Positions 24,233 to 31,830 of a DNA stretch of 64,000 bases are shown piece by piece. A program made the position numbers and the translations under genes. A model generated the notes under the pieces. The model searched no databases. It saw nothing but the letters and a program-made list of their open reading frames with translations, and was not told where the DNA came from. Source of the DNA: Syntrophales bacterium (GTDB taxonomy: Bacteria > Desulfobacterota > Syntrophia > Syntrophales > PHBD01); contig DAOSEM010000005.1 in NCBI GenBank assembly GCA_035363115.1, positions 124,001 to 188,000 of the forward strand, in the 5' to 3' direction. Numbering within the stretch: position 1 is the first letter of the stretch; every line of letters starts with the position of its first letter.

Positions 24233-24556
24233 ATGAACCGCAATGCAGTTTTTTGGGAAGGATATAAGCTCGGATACGAGGCTGGTCGTACATCGTTGAA
24301 CGGCCACGCTGGGCTATTGTTGGATCAATATATCATCACATGCTGCAAGTTCGTACCACGTGAGCGGATCCAAGCAAGTGTCCTATTCAACCATTTTTTG
24401 AGATGGCGCGAAACGTGCGGTTGCAAAGGACCGATCACTGCAACATGGTTTGGCCGTGCCTTTTCAAAACGCTTTCCCAAGATAAAGTCTGAGGGGCGGG
24501 TCTTTTACGTAGGAATTGCACTGAAACCTACAGACGATGAAGAGAGACAAAGCTGA
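24233..24556 (+). CDS. Primase C-terminal winged-helix-like protein, 107 aa
   Basis: A 107-residue protein with a clear GGAGG site before the ATG. Residues 44-95 (RIQASVLFNHFLRWRE, TWFGRAFSKRFPKIKSEGRV, FYVGIAL) match the style of the winged-helix domain at the C-terminus of phage/plasmid D5-like primases, in which a short helical repeat is followed by 'FGRxLxxxfp.kr..gRr.Y.GI.L'. No helicase or primase domain is attached, so it is either a domain remnant or a stand-alone DNA-binding protein. Confidence 0.6.
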   Translation: MNRNAVFWEGYKLGYEAGRTSLNGHAGLLLDQYIITCCKFVPRERIQASVLFNHFLRWRETCGCKGPITATWFGRAFSKRFPKIKSEGRVFYVGIALKPTDDEERQS

Positions 24557-25392
24557 CCAGGGAATCCCCGGATCCGGCTGAACGATCACAAGTGTCGGCG
24601 GGAGATCGCAGATCCTGGAGCAACCGAAAACCCAGGATCTGCGGCTAGGACGCCAAGAAATACTCCAGAAGACATCCAGGGATGCTCCGCAGCCCTTCCG
24701 CGCCATCTACGGGAACAACATTCGACGTCAAAGCGGACGCCCCGCAGCTGGTGGTGAACTCGTCCCGGAACCGGGGGACAGGTTGATCTAAGCGAACAAC
24801 GTGTCCTGGATCCCATCGTGCCGGTCGGTTTAGTCAAAAATCACTGGTTGTCCATATAAAAGTTACTCTTGTTCTGTCTAAATGATTAACCAATTAAAAT
24901 CATTATACATATTATCGCTGGAGGGTTTAAAAAAGCGGACAGTGTGCTTTATCTCACTTGAATTATTGACGAATCGGACAATTTTATTCGCGTGTGGGGA
25001 TAGATGGAGCCTTTTCTTATATATATTTCTCTGCAACACCCTTTTGGCCATTTTGCATTGTGACCATATATATGGATATACTCTCCATCCTCCCTATCTA
25101 TATTATCTATTTAATATCATTATTATTTTTCTATATAAAGAAAAGATTAATAATATTAAATATATAAAGAGAAAAAATATTTAAATAATCGTTATTTATA
25201 CAATGATATTGGTTAGATATGCACAAGAGGGATGCTTTCAGGGAGTCTTGGGGATGGTTTAGAAAGTCCGTTGGTTTTTGATTTCTTTTCGAACGGGATT
25301 CATTCACCGGCGCCGCCGGGAGATCTCTCATTCCGGAGTAGTTGAAGGGCCGGGATCCTCGACGAGGACGCCCGGAAGGTACCCTGGAAGGA
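24557..25392. other. Gene-free accessory stretch with a hairpin and a very AT-rich block
   Basis: No convincing gene. GCAGATCCTGG (24608-24618) and CCAGGATCTGC (24632-24642) make a perfect 11-bp hairpin without a T-run. From about 24850 to 25260 the sequence becomes extremely AT-rich with many TATA-like runs, unlike everything around it. A 100-codon frame there (24882-25184) is low in complexity and rich in Tyr/Ile/Leu and is not credible as a gene. The block may be a foreign insertion or an origin-like region. Confidence 0.5.
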
Positions 25393-25640
25393 CTCCCGGG
25401 ACATCACAGGAGGATGCCCGGACACGAGCAGCTGGTGACGATCCTGGACCCGGAAGGACATCCTGCAGCCGTCGACCCCTCCGGCCAGGTCCTCGCTGCG
25501 GGACAGATCCGGCCGGGTAGATCACCAGCACCGGCCGGCGATCGGCTCTCCCAGGGGCCCCGGCGGCGCTGGATCCTGATCAGAGCGGCCAGGTCCTCCG
25601 GATGGTCTCCCGGGACGTCACCAGATAATGCCCGGTTGGG
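25393..25640 (-). repeat. Inverted block (A) of the ~215-bp repeat family
   Basis: About 1.2 units of the repeat in reverse orientation relative to the main array. Positions 25393-25575 are a perfect 183-bp reverse complement of 27159-27341. Typical palindromic 6-mers of the unit (CCCGGG, CAGCTG, CTGCAG, GGATCC, CGATCG, GCCGGC) occur in the same order. A weaker related segment may extend left to about 25350. Confidence 0.85.
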
Positions 25641-26248
25641 ATGAGATCCCGTCATCCAGGGATTCCTGTAGATGGTTGGATAAGGTTTCTGTTGAATGGG
25701 AGCGGCTGATTTCTAAAATGAGGAATTTTTTTGACAATACAGAGAATGACGTTTCCCACAATCATTTCCATTTTGAATCTGGAGAACTGCGGTTGTGGTT
25801 CCGAGTCTTTGTGGATGCAATTTTTGATGTGAGGAATGGTAGCGAGAATAAAAACATAGCGAAAGAATGGTTAATGGATCCAGGGAATAGTTTTGTTGAC
25901 GTTCTGGCAGACCATTTTGGTTACGCTCCGGAGATCTTCCGGCAGAACATAAGAATTTCTCTAGAAAGAAATCACAGCGAAAAAAGTAGGATTCAGCAGG
26001 ATCTGTTACGCGCAATAATAGTAAGAGCAAATGAACATCCGGCCGGATCCGCCCCGCAGCGAGGCCCTGGCCGGTGTGATCGACGGCTGCAGGGCGCCCT
26101 TCCAGGTCCAGGATCGTCACCAGCTGCTCGTGCCCGGTCATCCTCCGGTGATGTTCCGGGAGACCATCCGGAGGCCCTGGCCACTCTGACCGGGGATTCG
26201 GCGCCGCCGGTGCCCCTGGGAGAGCCGATCGCCGGCCGGTGCGGGTGA
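25628..26248 (+). CDS. Orphan phage-like gene whose ends lie in repeat sequence
   Basis: A 206-codon frame. Its start lies at the edge of repeat block A and its last ~70 codons are translated repeat. Only about 25640-26037 is unique, moderately AT-rich sequence. That part includes NIAKEWLMDPGNSFVDVLAD and HFGYAPEIFRQNIR, reminiscent of small phage proteins with a 'eaxxWlxs..xxFSFxxvCexLglDPxxvR' core; the match is by eye. The gene appears to have lost its native 5' and 3' ends to the repeats, so it is probably a remnant or a chimera. Confidence 0.45.
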   Translation: MPGWDEIPSSRDSCRWLDKVSVEWERLISKMRNFFDNTENDVSHNHFHFESGELRLWFRVFVDAIFDVRNGSENKNIAKEWLMDPGNSFVDVLADHFGYAPEIFRQNIRISLERNHSEKSRIQQDLLRAIIVRANEHPAGSAPQRGPGRCDRRLQGALPGPGSSPAARARSSSGDVPGDHPEALATLTGDSAPPVPLGEPIAGRCG

Positions 26249-27506
26249 TCTTCCCGGCCGGATCCGCCCCGCAGCGAGGACCTGGCCGGTGTGATCGACG
26301 GCTGCAGGGCGCCCTTCCAGGTCCAGAATCGTCACCAGCTGCTCGTGCCCGGTCATCCTCCGGTGATGTTCCGGGAGACCATCCGGAGGCCCTGGCCACT
26401 CTGACCGGGGATTCGGGGCCGCTGGTGCCCCTGGGAGAGCCGATCGCCGGCCGGTGCGGGTGATCTACCGGGCCGGATCCGCCCTGCAGCGAGGACCTGG
26501 CCGGTGTGATCGACGGCAGCAGGATGCCCTTCCAGGTCCAGGATCGTCACCAGCTGCTCGTGCCCGGGCATCCTCCGGTGATGTCCCGGGAGTCCAGCCG
26601 GAGGCCCTGGCCGTTCTGATGGGGGATCCTGGGCCGCCGGTGCCCCTGGGAGAGCCGATCGCCGGCCGGTGCGGGTGATGGGCCGTCCGGATCTGCCCCG
26701 CAGCGAGGACCCGGCCGGTGTGATCGACGGCTGCAGGGCGCCCTTCCAGGTCCAGGATCATCACCAGCTGCTCGTGTCCGGGCATCCTCCGGTGATGTCC
26801 CGGGAGACCATCCGGAGGCCCTGGCCGTTCTGACCGGAGATCCGGCGCCGCCGGTGCCCCTGGGAGAGCCGAGCGTCGGCCGGTGCGGGTGATCTACCCG
26901 GCCGGATCCGCCCCACAGCGAGGCCCTGGCCGATCTGACCAGGGATCCAGCGCCGCCGGTGCCCCTGGGAGAGCCGATCGCCGGCCGGTGCGGGTGATCT
27001 ATCCGGCCGGATCCGCCCCACAGAGAGGACCTGGCCGGTGTGATCGACGGCTGCAGGGCGCCCTTCCAGGTCCAGGATCGTCACCAGCTGCTCGTGTCCG
27101 GGCATCCTCCTGTGATGTCCCGGGAGACCATCCGAAGGCCCTGGCCGTTCCGACCGGAGATCCAGCGCCGCCGGGGCCCCTGGGAGAGCCGATCGCCGGC
27201 CGGTGCTGGTGATCTACCCGGCCGGATCTGTCCCGCAGCGAGGACCTGGCCGGAGGGGTCGACGGCTGCAGGATGTCCTTCCGGGTCCAGGATCGTCACC
27301 AGCTGCTCGTGTCCGGGCATCCTCCTGTGATGTCCCGGGAGACCATCCGAAGGCCCTGGCCGTTCCGACCGGAGATCCAGCGCCGCCGGTGCCCCTGGGA
27401 GAGCCGATCGCCGGCCGGTGCGGGTGATCTATCCAGCCGGATCCGTCCCGCAGCGAGGACCTGGCCGGTGTGATCGACGGCTGCAGGGCGCCCTTCCAGG
27501 TCCCAA
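26038..27506 (+). repeat. Main tandem array (B) of ~215-bp palindrome-rich repeats
   Basis: Tandem direct copies of one unit. Using GTGCGGGTG or its variant as anchor, copies recur at 26239, 26454, 26669, 26883, 26988, 27203 and 27418, giving periods of 215, 215, 214, 105, 215 and 215 bp. The 105-bp copy is internally deleted. Each unit contains CCTCCGG/CCGGAGG inverted arms and several 6-bp palindromes. The period is not a multiple of three and every frame contains stops, so this is not one long repeat protein. Frames of ~74 codons open and close in each unit with overlapping GTG/TGA signals, but no coding bias supports them. The array ends abruptly at about 27506 within a unit. Confidence 0.92.
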
Positions 27507-27686
27507 ATTACCAATAGATAGTGAAGAAATATTTCATTGACATCTTGGCTGGCTTTGTTATTCTGACATTGCCTAAATTCTAAACCGGGAGCCCTCCGTT
27601 ATGGGTTTTTGTGTTTGTGGCGTAGACATCAATCTGGTCATGGACGCGGGTAGCAGTAATGCCCCGGCGCTTGTTTAGAGCGTAGG

Positions 27687-27706
27687 CCGTCCATGGCCTT
27701 TTTGCG
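27687..27706 (+). terminator. Small hairpin with T-run before an accessory gene pair
   Basis: GGCC, a six-base loop, GGCC and then TTTTT lie just upstream of the gene at 27724. It may be a weak terminator or attenuator. The gap 27507-27723 has no gene. Confidence 0.3.
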
Positions 27707-27723
27707 TCTATGGAGGAATGAAT

Positions 27724-27978
27724 ATGGATCGGAAGGGAAAGGAACAAGGAAATTTGGTTCGTATTGAAGACGTCCACGATTACCTCTATCGGGCCGCCTG
27801 GAAACTCCAGGGTGTGTCAGGACTATTTAAATTAGAAACAAACAATCTACAATTAGACAATGCGGAAGCATATGGCATCGGCTTTCTATTGGAACAGTTA
27901 GCTGATGATATTTTGGGTTATGCTAAAATTGTGGACGAATACACTACCCATAATCTATTGCCTCGCGGGAATGGGTGA
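27724..27978 (+). CDS. Hypothetical accessory protein, 84 aa
   Basis: An 84-residue protein; ATG 27724 is preferred to ATG 27718 because GGAGG at 27712-27716 is better spaced for it. It is helical (VHDYLYRAAWKLQGVSGLF) and resembles no family known to me. It overlaps or abuts the next gene (GTGA/ATG at 27975-27986), so the two form an operon. It is AT-richer than the element's phage genes, as expected for recently acquired cargo. Confidence 0.5.
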   Translation: MDRKGKEQGNLVRIEDVHDYLYRAAWKLQGVSGLFKLETNNLQLDNAEAYGIGFLLEQLADDILGYAKIVDEYTTHNLLPRGNG

Positions 27979-27983
27979 AGAAA

Positions 27984-28595
27984 ATGAAAAAAGATAATGA
28001 TAATTATTTTGAGTGTATGCTTCAAATGTCTGGATCTGAAACAATAGAAATGGTCGAGAAAATTATACAATCTGGTGATGAGCTTGGAATAAAAATGGTA
28101 AAGACAAACGTAATTGTAGCCATGCATCGTCTCGGAATACAAATTAATAAAACAAATATACACTCGGATACCAATAATAATAACGGTCAATTCAAAAATC
28201 GCGATATTCTTATAAACAGACAAGTATTATGGGAAGAGATTGGACCTCTTATTGATGAATTAGATACTGAGTTGTGGTGGGCTTTGAGACACTCAAAAAG
28301 GTATTCTGAAGAATCATGGCTTGATGAAAATGTCAGGCTTCGCATACGATGGACAATTGATAAAATTAAAGATGCAAATAATATTATTCAGAAAATAATA
28401 AGTGTATTTGAAAGAACGCATAAAATTAGAGAAAAAGCTTCTGTCAACCGTGATAAAAAACGGATTGAACATCTTTCGATTATTTATGGAGGTATGAATA
28501 AACCAACTTCCTCGAGAAAAGATGATTGTTTCTTGTCTGACAAGTTTCTCTTGTGGAAAGAAAAGCAAGGGGAGCGCCCTGATGGTGGGCATTGA
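27984..28595 (+). CDS. Hypothetical accessory protein, 203 aa
   Basis: A 203-residue AT-rich gene (start ATG 27984; an alternative GTG at 27975 overlaps the previous stop). The product is mostly helical and charged, with no membrane segment, and has an Asn-rich stretch near residue 60. No motif is recognised. Its operon partner is the 84-residue gene immediately upstream. Location in the accessory zone between repeat blocks suggests cargo, possibly defence-related, but nothing in the sequence proves that. Confidence 0.5.
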   Translation: MKKDNDNYFECMLQMSGSETIEMVEKIIQSGDELGIKMVKTNVIVAMHRLGIQINKTNIHSDTNNNNGQFKNRDILINRQVLWEEIGPLIDELDTELWWALRHSKRYSEESWLDENVRLRIRWTIDKIKDANNIIQKIISVFERTHKIREKASVNRDKKRIEHLSIIYGGMNKPTSSRKDDCFLSDKFLLWKEKQGERPDGGH

Positions 28596-28631
28596 GAGCA
28601 GAACAGCAAGATCCTGAAAAGGTAAAATAAG

Positions 28632-28898
28632 ATGGTGGATCATGAAGAGAAATTGGTAGCTGCGGAGAAAAAGATCCAGGAGTTGGAGGAGAAAATTCAA
28701 AAGCTCCTGATAGAAAACAGGAGCCTGAAGGCCAGAATGGCCGAAGTAGAAAGGCGTGTCGGGATCAACCCGGATGCCTCGTTTAACGAGCGCGTGATGG
28801 CAGAGGCGAAGAGGATCTATGCCGAGTACGGGAACCGTCCATATCAGCGTCGGAAATACACAAAGAAGAAGAAAGGCGAGGCCTGCCCGGGCAGTTGA
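28632..28898 (+). CDS. Small coiled-coil protein, 88 aa
   Basis: An 88-residue protein. Residues 5-50 form a clear coiled coil (EKLVAAEKKIQELEEKIQKL), followed by a basic tail RRKYTKKKKGE. Small coiled coils with basic tails are common in phage accessory regions. A similar short coiled-coil gene lies on the other strand at 29798-30040. About 70 bp downstream a single complete repeat unit begins. The rest of the gap 28899-29411 holds only that repeat and the next gene's leader. Confidence 0.5.
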   Translation: MVDHEEKLVAAEKKIQELEEKIQKLLIENRSLKARMAEVERRVGINPDASFNERVMAEAKRIYAEYGNRPYQRRKYTKKKKGEACPGS

Positions 28899-28969
28899 AG
28901 TGGCCGCGAAAGTGAATTCCCAACGTGGAGGTAGCTCCGGGGAAGATCTCCCCCCAAAGGAAAGATTAC

Positions 28970-29189
28970 GGCTGCAGGGCGCCTTTCCAGTTCCAGGATC
29001 GTCACCAGCTGCTCGTATCCGGGCATCCTCCAGTGATGTCACGGGAGACCAGCCGGAGGCCCTGGCCGTTCTGACCGGGGATCCGGCGCTGCCGGTGCCC
29101 CTGGGAGAGCCGATCGCCGGCCGGTGCGGGTGATCTTACCCGGCCGGATCTGTCCCGCAGCGACGACCTGGCCGGTGTGATCGACGGCT
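28970..29189 (+). repeat. Solitary complete unit (C) of the ~215-bp repeat
   Basis: One full unit in the same orientation as the main array, starting GGCTGCAGGGC and ending at the next GGCT, that is one unit with the 4-base phase mark at both ends. It lies 1.46 kb beyond the array. Its left edge is in the same phase as block D (30327), which suggests a preferred boundary rather than random breakage. Confidence 0.88.
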
Positions 29190-29411
29190 ACAATAAATAT
29201 CAGTGGTGTTGTAGGCAGGAGTGCGGGGAAAAAGGTGAACAAGAAACCAGAGCAAAGGAAATTTAGAGTGATCCAGGGCGACCTTCAGTCTTCGGAAGGA
29301 CGCGTGATATCCCCTGCGCCAAGCGGGCCACGATTAACTTACACAACGGGGGTGGTCCCGATATTCGGGGGTGGCCATCCCATTAACCCAAAAAGGAAAG
29401 GAGAATGAGGT

Positions 29412-29585
29412 ATGGGAATCGTAAGGTATGAAGATGTCCTGGGCTATTGTTTTGATCGTGGGCAAGTCATATGCGAGGAGTGCGCAACGGATGAACAAAA
29501 GAACAAAGCACAAGAAAGTGATTTTATAATCGAAATCCCAGATGACGAGATTTATTTCTGCGACCGGTGTAAGAAGCGGCTCTAA
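29412..29585 (+). CDS. Small zinc-ribbon-like protein, 57 aa
   Basis: A 57-residue gene with GGAAAGGAG upstream. It has two CxxC pairs: CEEC near residue 22 and CDRC near residue 50, the layout of a small treble-clef or zinc-ribbon domain (MGIVRYEDVLGYCFDRGQ start). It ends 33 bp before a strong terminator, so it is likely expressed as its own short message. Function unknown; such mini zinc proteins are frequent in phages. Confidence 0.6.
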   Translation: MGIVRYEDVLGYCFDRGQVICEECATDEQKNKAQESDFIIEIPDDEIYFCDRCKKRL

Positions 29586-29618
29586 GTGATCACAAACTAG
29601 ATCGATCAGTGCTGCGAG

Positions 29619-29661
29619 GGGTCCGGGTGTGTCAGCAAGTCCATACCCGGACCCACATTTT
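29619..29661 (+). terminator. Intrinsic terminator after the zinc-ribbon gene
   Basis: GGGTCCGGGT (29619-29628) pairs exactly with ACCCGGACCC (29645-29654), followed by ACATTTTT. Confidence 0.8.
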
Positions 29662-29797
29662 TCAGGCGGGTAAGGGGGAGTATTTGACGCTCCGGAATTT
29701 GTACCGTGGTACAAAGATTCCTTTCGGCCTTCGCCGCTTCTTGAATTGCGTGATCATCAGTTCCATCTGTCCTCCTGAGGGGTGCCCCAGGGTAAGT

Positions 29798-30040
29798 CTA
29801 TCCGTCAGATCTGGATGATATAAGTGGCGTCCCATCCGGGAGGGTTCCTCCCCGGATGGCGTATTCATTCAGAGGACCCTTGTCGCCTTTGATGAATGCC
29901 TGAATTGCATAATCAAGGTCGGTCGGCGGCAGCACGGCTTTTTCCAAGGTCTCCACTCTCTTCGCGAGACGGGCGTTTTCCTGTTTCAGGTCTTGAATCC
30001 GTTTCTCCATGGCCGTCAGTCGCTGTTCAAGGGTTGCCAT
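29798..30040 (-). CDS. Small coiled-coil protein, 80 aa
   Basis: An 80-residue minus-strand gene with AGAGGTAG about 8 bases upstream. Residues 3-36 are a coiled coil (TLEQRLTAMEKRIQDLKQEN), followed by a short acidic domain. It resembles in style, not in detail, the 88-residue coiled coil at 28632-28898. It lies head to head with a truncated ParB-like fragment at 30061-30326, whose own 5' end is missing. Confidence 0.55.
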   Translation of the reverse strand: MATLEQRLTAMEKRIQDLKQENARLAKRVETLEKAVLPPTDLDYAIQAFIKGDKGPLNEYAIRGGTLPDGTPLISSRSDG

Positions 30041-30060
30041 CTGATCTACCTCTTAGAGCA

Positions 30061-30326
30061 GTCGTTTTACTATACGAGCGCAAAGGCTGGGATGCCCTCG
30101 GCTACGAAAGCTGGCGGGAATGCGTGGTCAAGGAGTTTTCAAACAGTCAGGCGTATCTCTACCGCCAACTGGAAGCCGCCAAGACAGAAAAGGTAATTTC
30201 GCCAATTGGCGAAAAAGAAATTCCCGAGAGCCAGCTTCGCCCCCTTACCCGCCTGAAAGATGATCCCGAAAAACAGCGTGTAGCATGGACCCGCGCCGTC
30301 GAGACCGCCCCCGAGGGAAAGGTCAC
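30061..30326 (+). pseudogene. ParB-like/phage protein fragment cut by a repeat unit
   Basis: The frame reads YERKGWDALGYESWRECVVK, then QAYLYRQLEAAK, then ESQLRPLTRL and AVETAPEGKVT. This is the recognisable core of a ParB-related phage/plasmid protein family that continues 'GKVTAxHV'. Here the sequence breaks exactly after GKVT into repeat block D. The 5' end is also missing, because the neighbouring start region belongs to the minus-strand coiled-coil gene. It is therefore a remnant truncated on both sides. Confidence 0.6.
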
Positions 30327-30386
30327 GGTTGCAGGGCGCCTTTCCAGGTCCAGGATCGTCACCAGCTGCTCGCGCCCGGGCATCTT
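30327..30386 (+). repeat. Partial unit (D) of the ~215-bp repeat
   Basis: About 60 bases matching the first part of the unit (GGTTGCAGGGCGCCTTTCC onward, through the CAGCTG region), fused to the end of a ParB-like fragment and stopping just before the integrase arm sites. Confidence 0.8.
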
Positions 30387-30391
30387 CCGAA

Positions 30392-30412
30392 AGCGGTAAA
30401 ATGGCGGTAAAA
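30392..30412. promoter_or_regulatory. Paired integrase arm-type sites, right end of element A
   Basis: AGCGGTAAAA at 30392 and GGCGGTAAAA at 30403 are 11 bp apart and match the pair at 15641/15652 near the other end. Confidence 0.6.
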
Positions 30413-30421
30413 AGAAGAAAC

Positions 30422-30459
30422 AAAAAAGAGAAGGGGGTCAGGCTTATTGCCTAACCCCC
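30422..30459 (-). terminator. Terminator of tRNA-Ala carried by element A
   Basis: On the minus strand GGGGGTTAGGC and GCCTGACCCCC form a stem with one mismatch, followed by TTCTCTTTTTT. It lies just after the tRNA-Ala CCA end. A homologous but different hairpin sits at 15428-15453 beside the displaced tRNA fragment, so the element brought its own terminator. Confidence 0.8.
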
Positions 30460-30464
30460 TGATT

Positions 30465-30544
<80 letters not shown>

Positions 30545-30641
30545 ACGTTTCCAAGAGGCGAGGACCCTAACATAGCGTTTCCGGCATTGTCAATACAATT
30601 CTCTTGACTTTGCCTACCCCCGCGGATAATCTCGCCGCCGT

Positions 30642-30729
30642 GCCGGAGTGGTGAAACTGGTAGACGCAGGGGACTCAAAATCCCCCTTTCCTTGTGAAAG
30701 TGTCGGTTCGATTCCGACCTCCGGCACCA
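30642..30729 (+). tRNA. tRNA-Leu (anticodon CAA)
   Basis: A complete 88-base class II tRNA: acceptor GCCGGAG/CTCCGGC, discriminator A, encoded CCA, anticodon loop CTCAAAA (CAA) and a variable arm CTTTC-CTTGT-GAAAG. Its 3' 60 bases (from 30670) are repeated with four changes at 49364-49423, showing that element B integrated here and supplied this 3' half. Confidence 0.97.
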
Positions 30730-30741
30730 AATGAAATCAAG

Positions 30742-30778
30742 GGGTTCCACAGTTTCAAAGAGCTGTCGAACCCTTTTT
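30742..30778 (+). terminator. Terminator of tRNA-Leu carried by element B
   Basis: GGGTTC (30742-30747) pairs with GAACCC (30768-30773), with an inner ACAG/CTGT pairing, followed by TTTTT. It parallels the host copy at 49436-49475. Confidence 0.8.
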
Positions 30779-30799
30779 CTTTTGCCTCAATCTTGACAT

Positions 30800-30819
30800 C
30801 TCTCCCCATTCTCTCCCCA
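30800..30819. promoter_or_regulatory. Paired integrase arm-type sites, left end of element B
   Basis: CTCTCCCCA occurs at 30800 and 30811, 11 bp apart. The same pair recurs at 49226/49237 near the integrase, with one more copy at 49171. Confidence 0.6.
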
Positions 30820-30911
30820 CTTTTTAACATTGAAAGATCATTTGCTGTCAGTGTCATTGCTCGTCCTATCCTCGGGAAACGCCCTGTCTACGTGGGTTGC
30901 AGCGGATATGT

Positions 30912-30949
30912 AAAAAAGCCAGGGAGCGACTTGTCACACACCCCCTGGC
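30912..30949 (-). terminator. Intrinsic terminator of the leftmost minus-strand operon of element B
   Basis: On the minus strand GCCAGGG...CCCTGGC (30949-30918) is followed directly by six T (30917-30912). It lies 19 bp after the stop of the gene at 30968-31417. Confidence 0.85.
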
Positions 30950-30967
30950 CTTCAGAATCAGCCGTGG

Positions 30968-31417
30968 TTAAACGATCTGCCCGCGGAACGATACTTCATC
31001 TGTGACGGCGTTGGCAACCCCTTGCACCCTGAATGCCGACAACTCCGCCTTCATGGCGCGGATCTGCAAGGCCAACAGGGAATCCATTACCCTGGGCGCG
31101 TTCATGATCAGATATTCCAGCATGGCAAACACCTGTTCACAGAATGCGAAGTCCGGTGACTTCTTCGGGTCCTCTCCTCGGGGCACCATGCCCGCCTTCT
31201 TCATCTCCAACCACAGGCGGCCCATCTCCTCCATCTTCTCGCTGTTCATCACGTCTTGGAGGGCGTAGGGCTTCCCGTACCACGTCCCGCCGAAGTTCCG
31301 GGCCTCCACCATGTCGTCGACTATCCGGCTCTTCTCCCTGGCCAACTCGGCCTTCAGTTCCCGGACCCTCCGCGCCAGTTTCCCCACTGGCATTTCATGA
31401 TTCCTTTTCTGCATCAT
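30968..31417 (-). CDS. Hypothetical element B protein, 149 aa
   Basis: A 149-residue, largely helical and basic protein. The start overlaps the stop of the upstream gene (ATGA at 31417-31414), so it is the last gene of a three-gene operon that ends at the terminator 30912-30949. Residues 10-40 are a charged helix (KLARRVRELKAELAREKSRI). No family is recognised. Operon position beside a phage-type Cys-rich protein suggests a phage accessory role. Confidence 0.6.
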   Translation of the reverse strand: MMQKRNHEMPVGKLARRVRELKAELAREKSRIVDDMVEARNFGGTWYGKPYALQDVMNSEKMEEMGRLWLEMKKAGMVPRGEDPKKSPDFAFCEQVFAMLEYLIMNAPRVMDSLLALQIRAMKAELSAFRVQGVANAVTDEVSFRGQIV

Positions 31418-31830
31418 TTTGCCCTCACCTCCTTCGACATGACCAATCCTTCGTCCTGGGGGGAGAAAATTTCGGGGATATTATAATTCTCAATACGCTG
31501 TGGCTCTGAAGGGGCGTTTTGTCGTCTTGCTGTGCGTCCTCTCAGCAGCCTTTCCCCGATAGCTCGTCGCTGCTCCTCTGAAAGGAGTCGCTTCGGCTGT
31601 TTTTCCTTGGATTCCAGATAGGGCATGAAGGGGTGAAGGGGGCAACGGGTCACTCGGCAGTCTTCCTTGCCGTCTACGAAGTGCCCGCAGCAGTCGTAAC
31701 ACTTGGCTAGGATGGCTTCCCTTGCGGTCAGCCTGTTGCCGTCCAGGTGCTTGATCAATTCCTTTCTGCCCTGGGCGGACTTTCCATGTTCCCTGATTTC
31801 CTCTGCCGGTGACAGCTTGTCATTTCGCAT
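31414..31830 (-). CDS. Phage-type Cys-cluster protein, 138 aa
   Basis: A 138-residue protein; ATG 31830 is chosen because the upstream extension is Ser/Arg-rich antisense to the neighbouring gene. The centre has the conserved block CYDCCGHFVDG, then DCRVTRCPLHPFMPY (about residues 44-73), a four-Cys/His cluster common in proteins of Deltaproteobacterial phages and islands and probably zinc-binding. The N-terminus (EEIREHGKSAQGRKELI) is helical and the C-terminus basic. It overlaps both neighbours by a few bases, consistent with translational coupling. Exact role unknown. Confidence 0.7.
   Translation of the reverse strand: MRNDKLSPAEEIREHGKSAQGRKELIKHLDGNRLTAREAILAKCYDCCGHFVDGKEDCRVTRCPLHPFMPYLESKEKQPKRLLSEEQRRAIGERLLRGRTARRQNAPSEPQRIENYNIPEIFSPQDEGLVMSKEVRAK

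Noticed and set aside
24882..25184. 100-codon plus-strand frame in the AT-rich block
   Set aside because: Low-complexity Tyr/Ile/Leu/Asn composition, no ribosome site, no motif.
26239..27427. Series of ~74-codon frames in each repeat unit on the plus strand and ~72-codon frames on the minus strand
   Set aside because: The 215-bp period shifts frame each unit, both strands are open by GC bias, and the minus-strand ATG sits directly on GGAGG with no spacing. No family matches.
25393..27506. CRISPR array
   Set aside because: The unit is ~215 bp with no short repeat-spacer alternation, and no cas genes are present.
25000..30400. Diversity-generating retroelement, suggested by repeats near phage genes
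   Set aside because: No reverse transcriptase and no adenine-biased template/variable pair were found.
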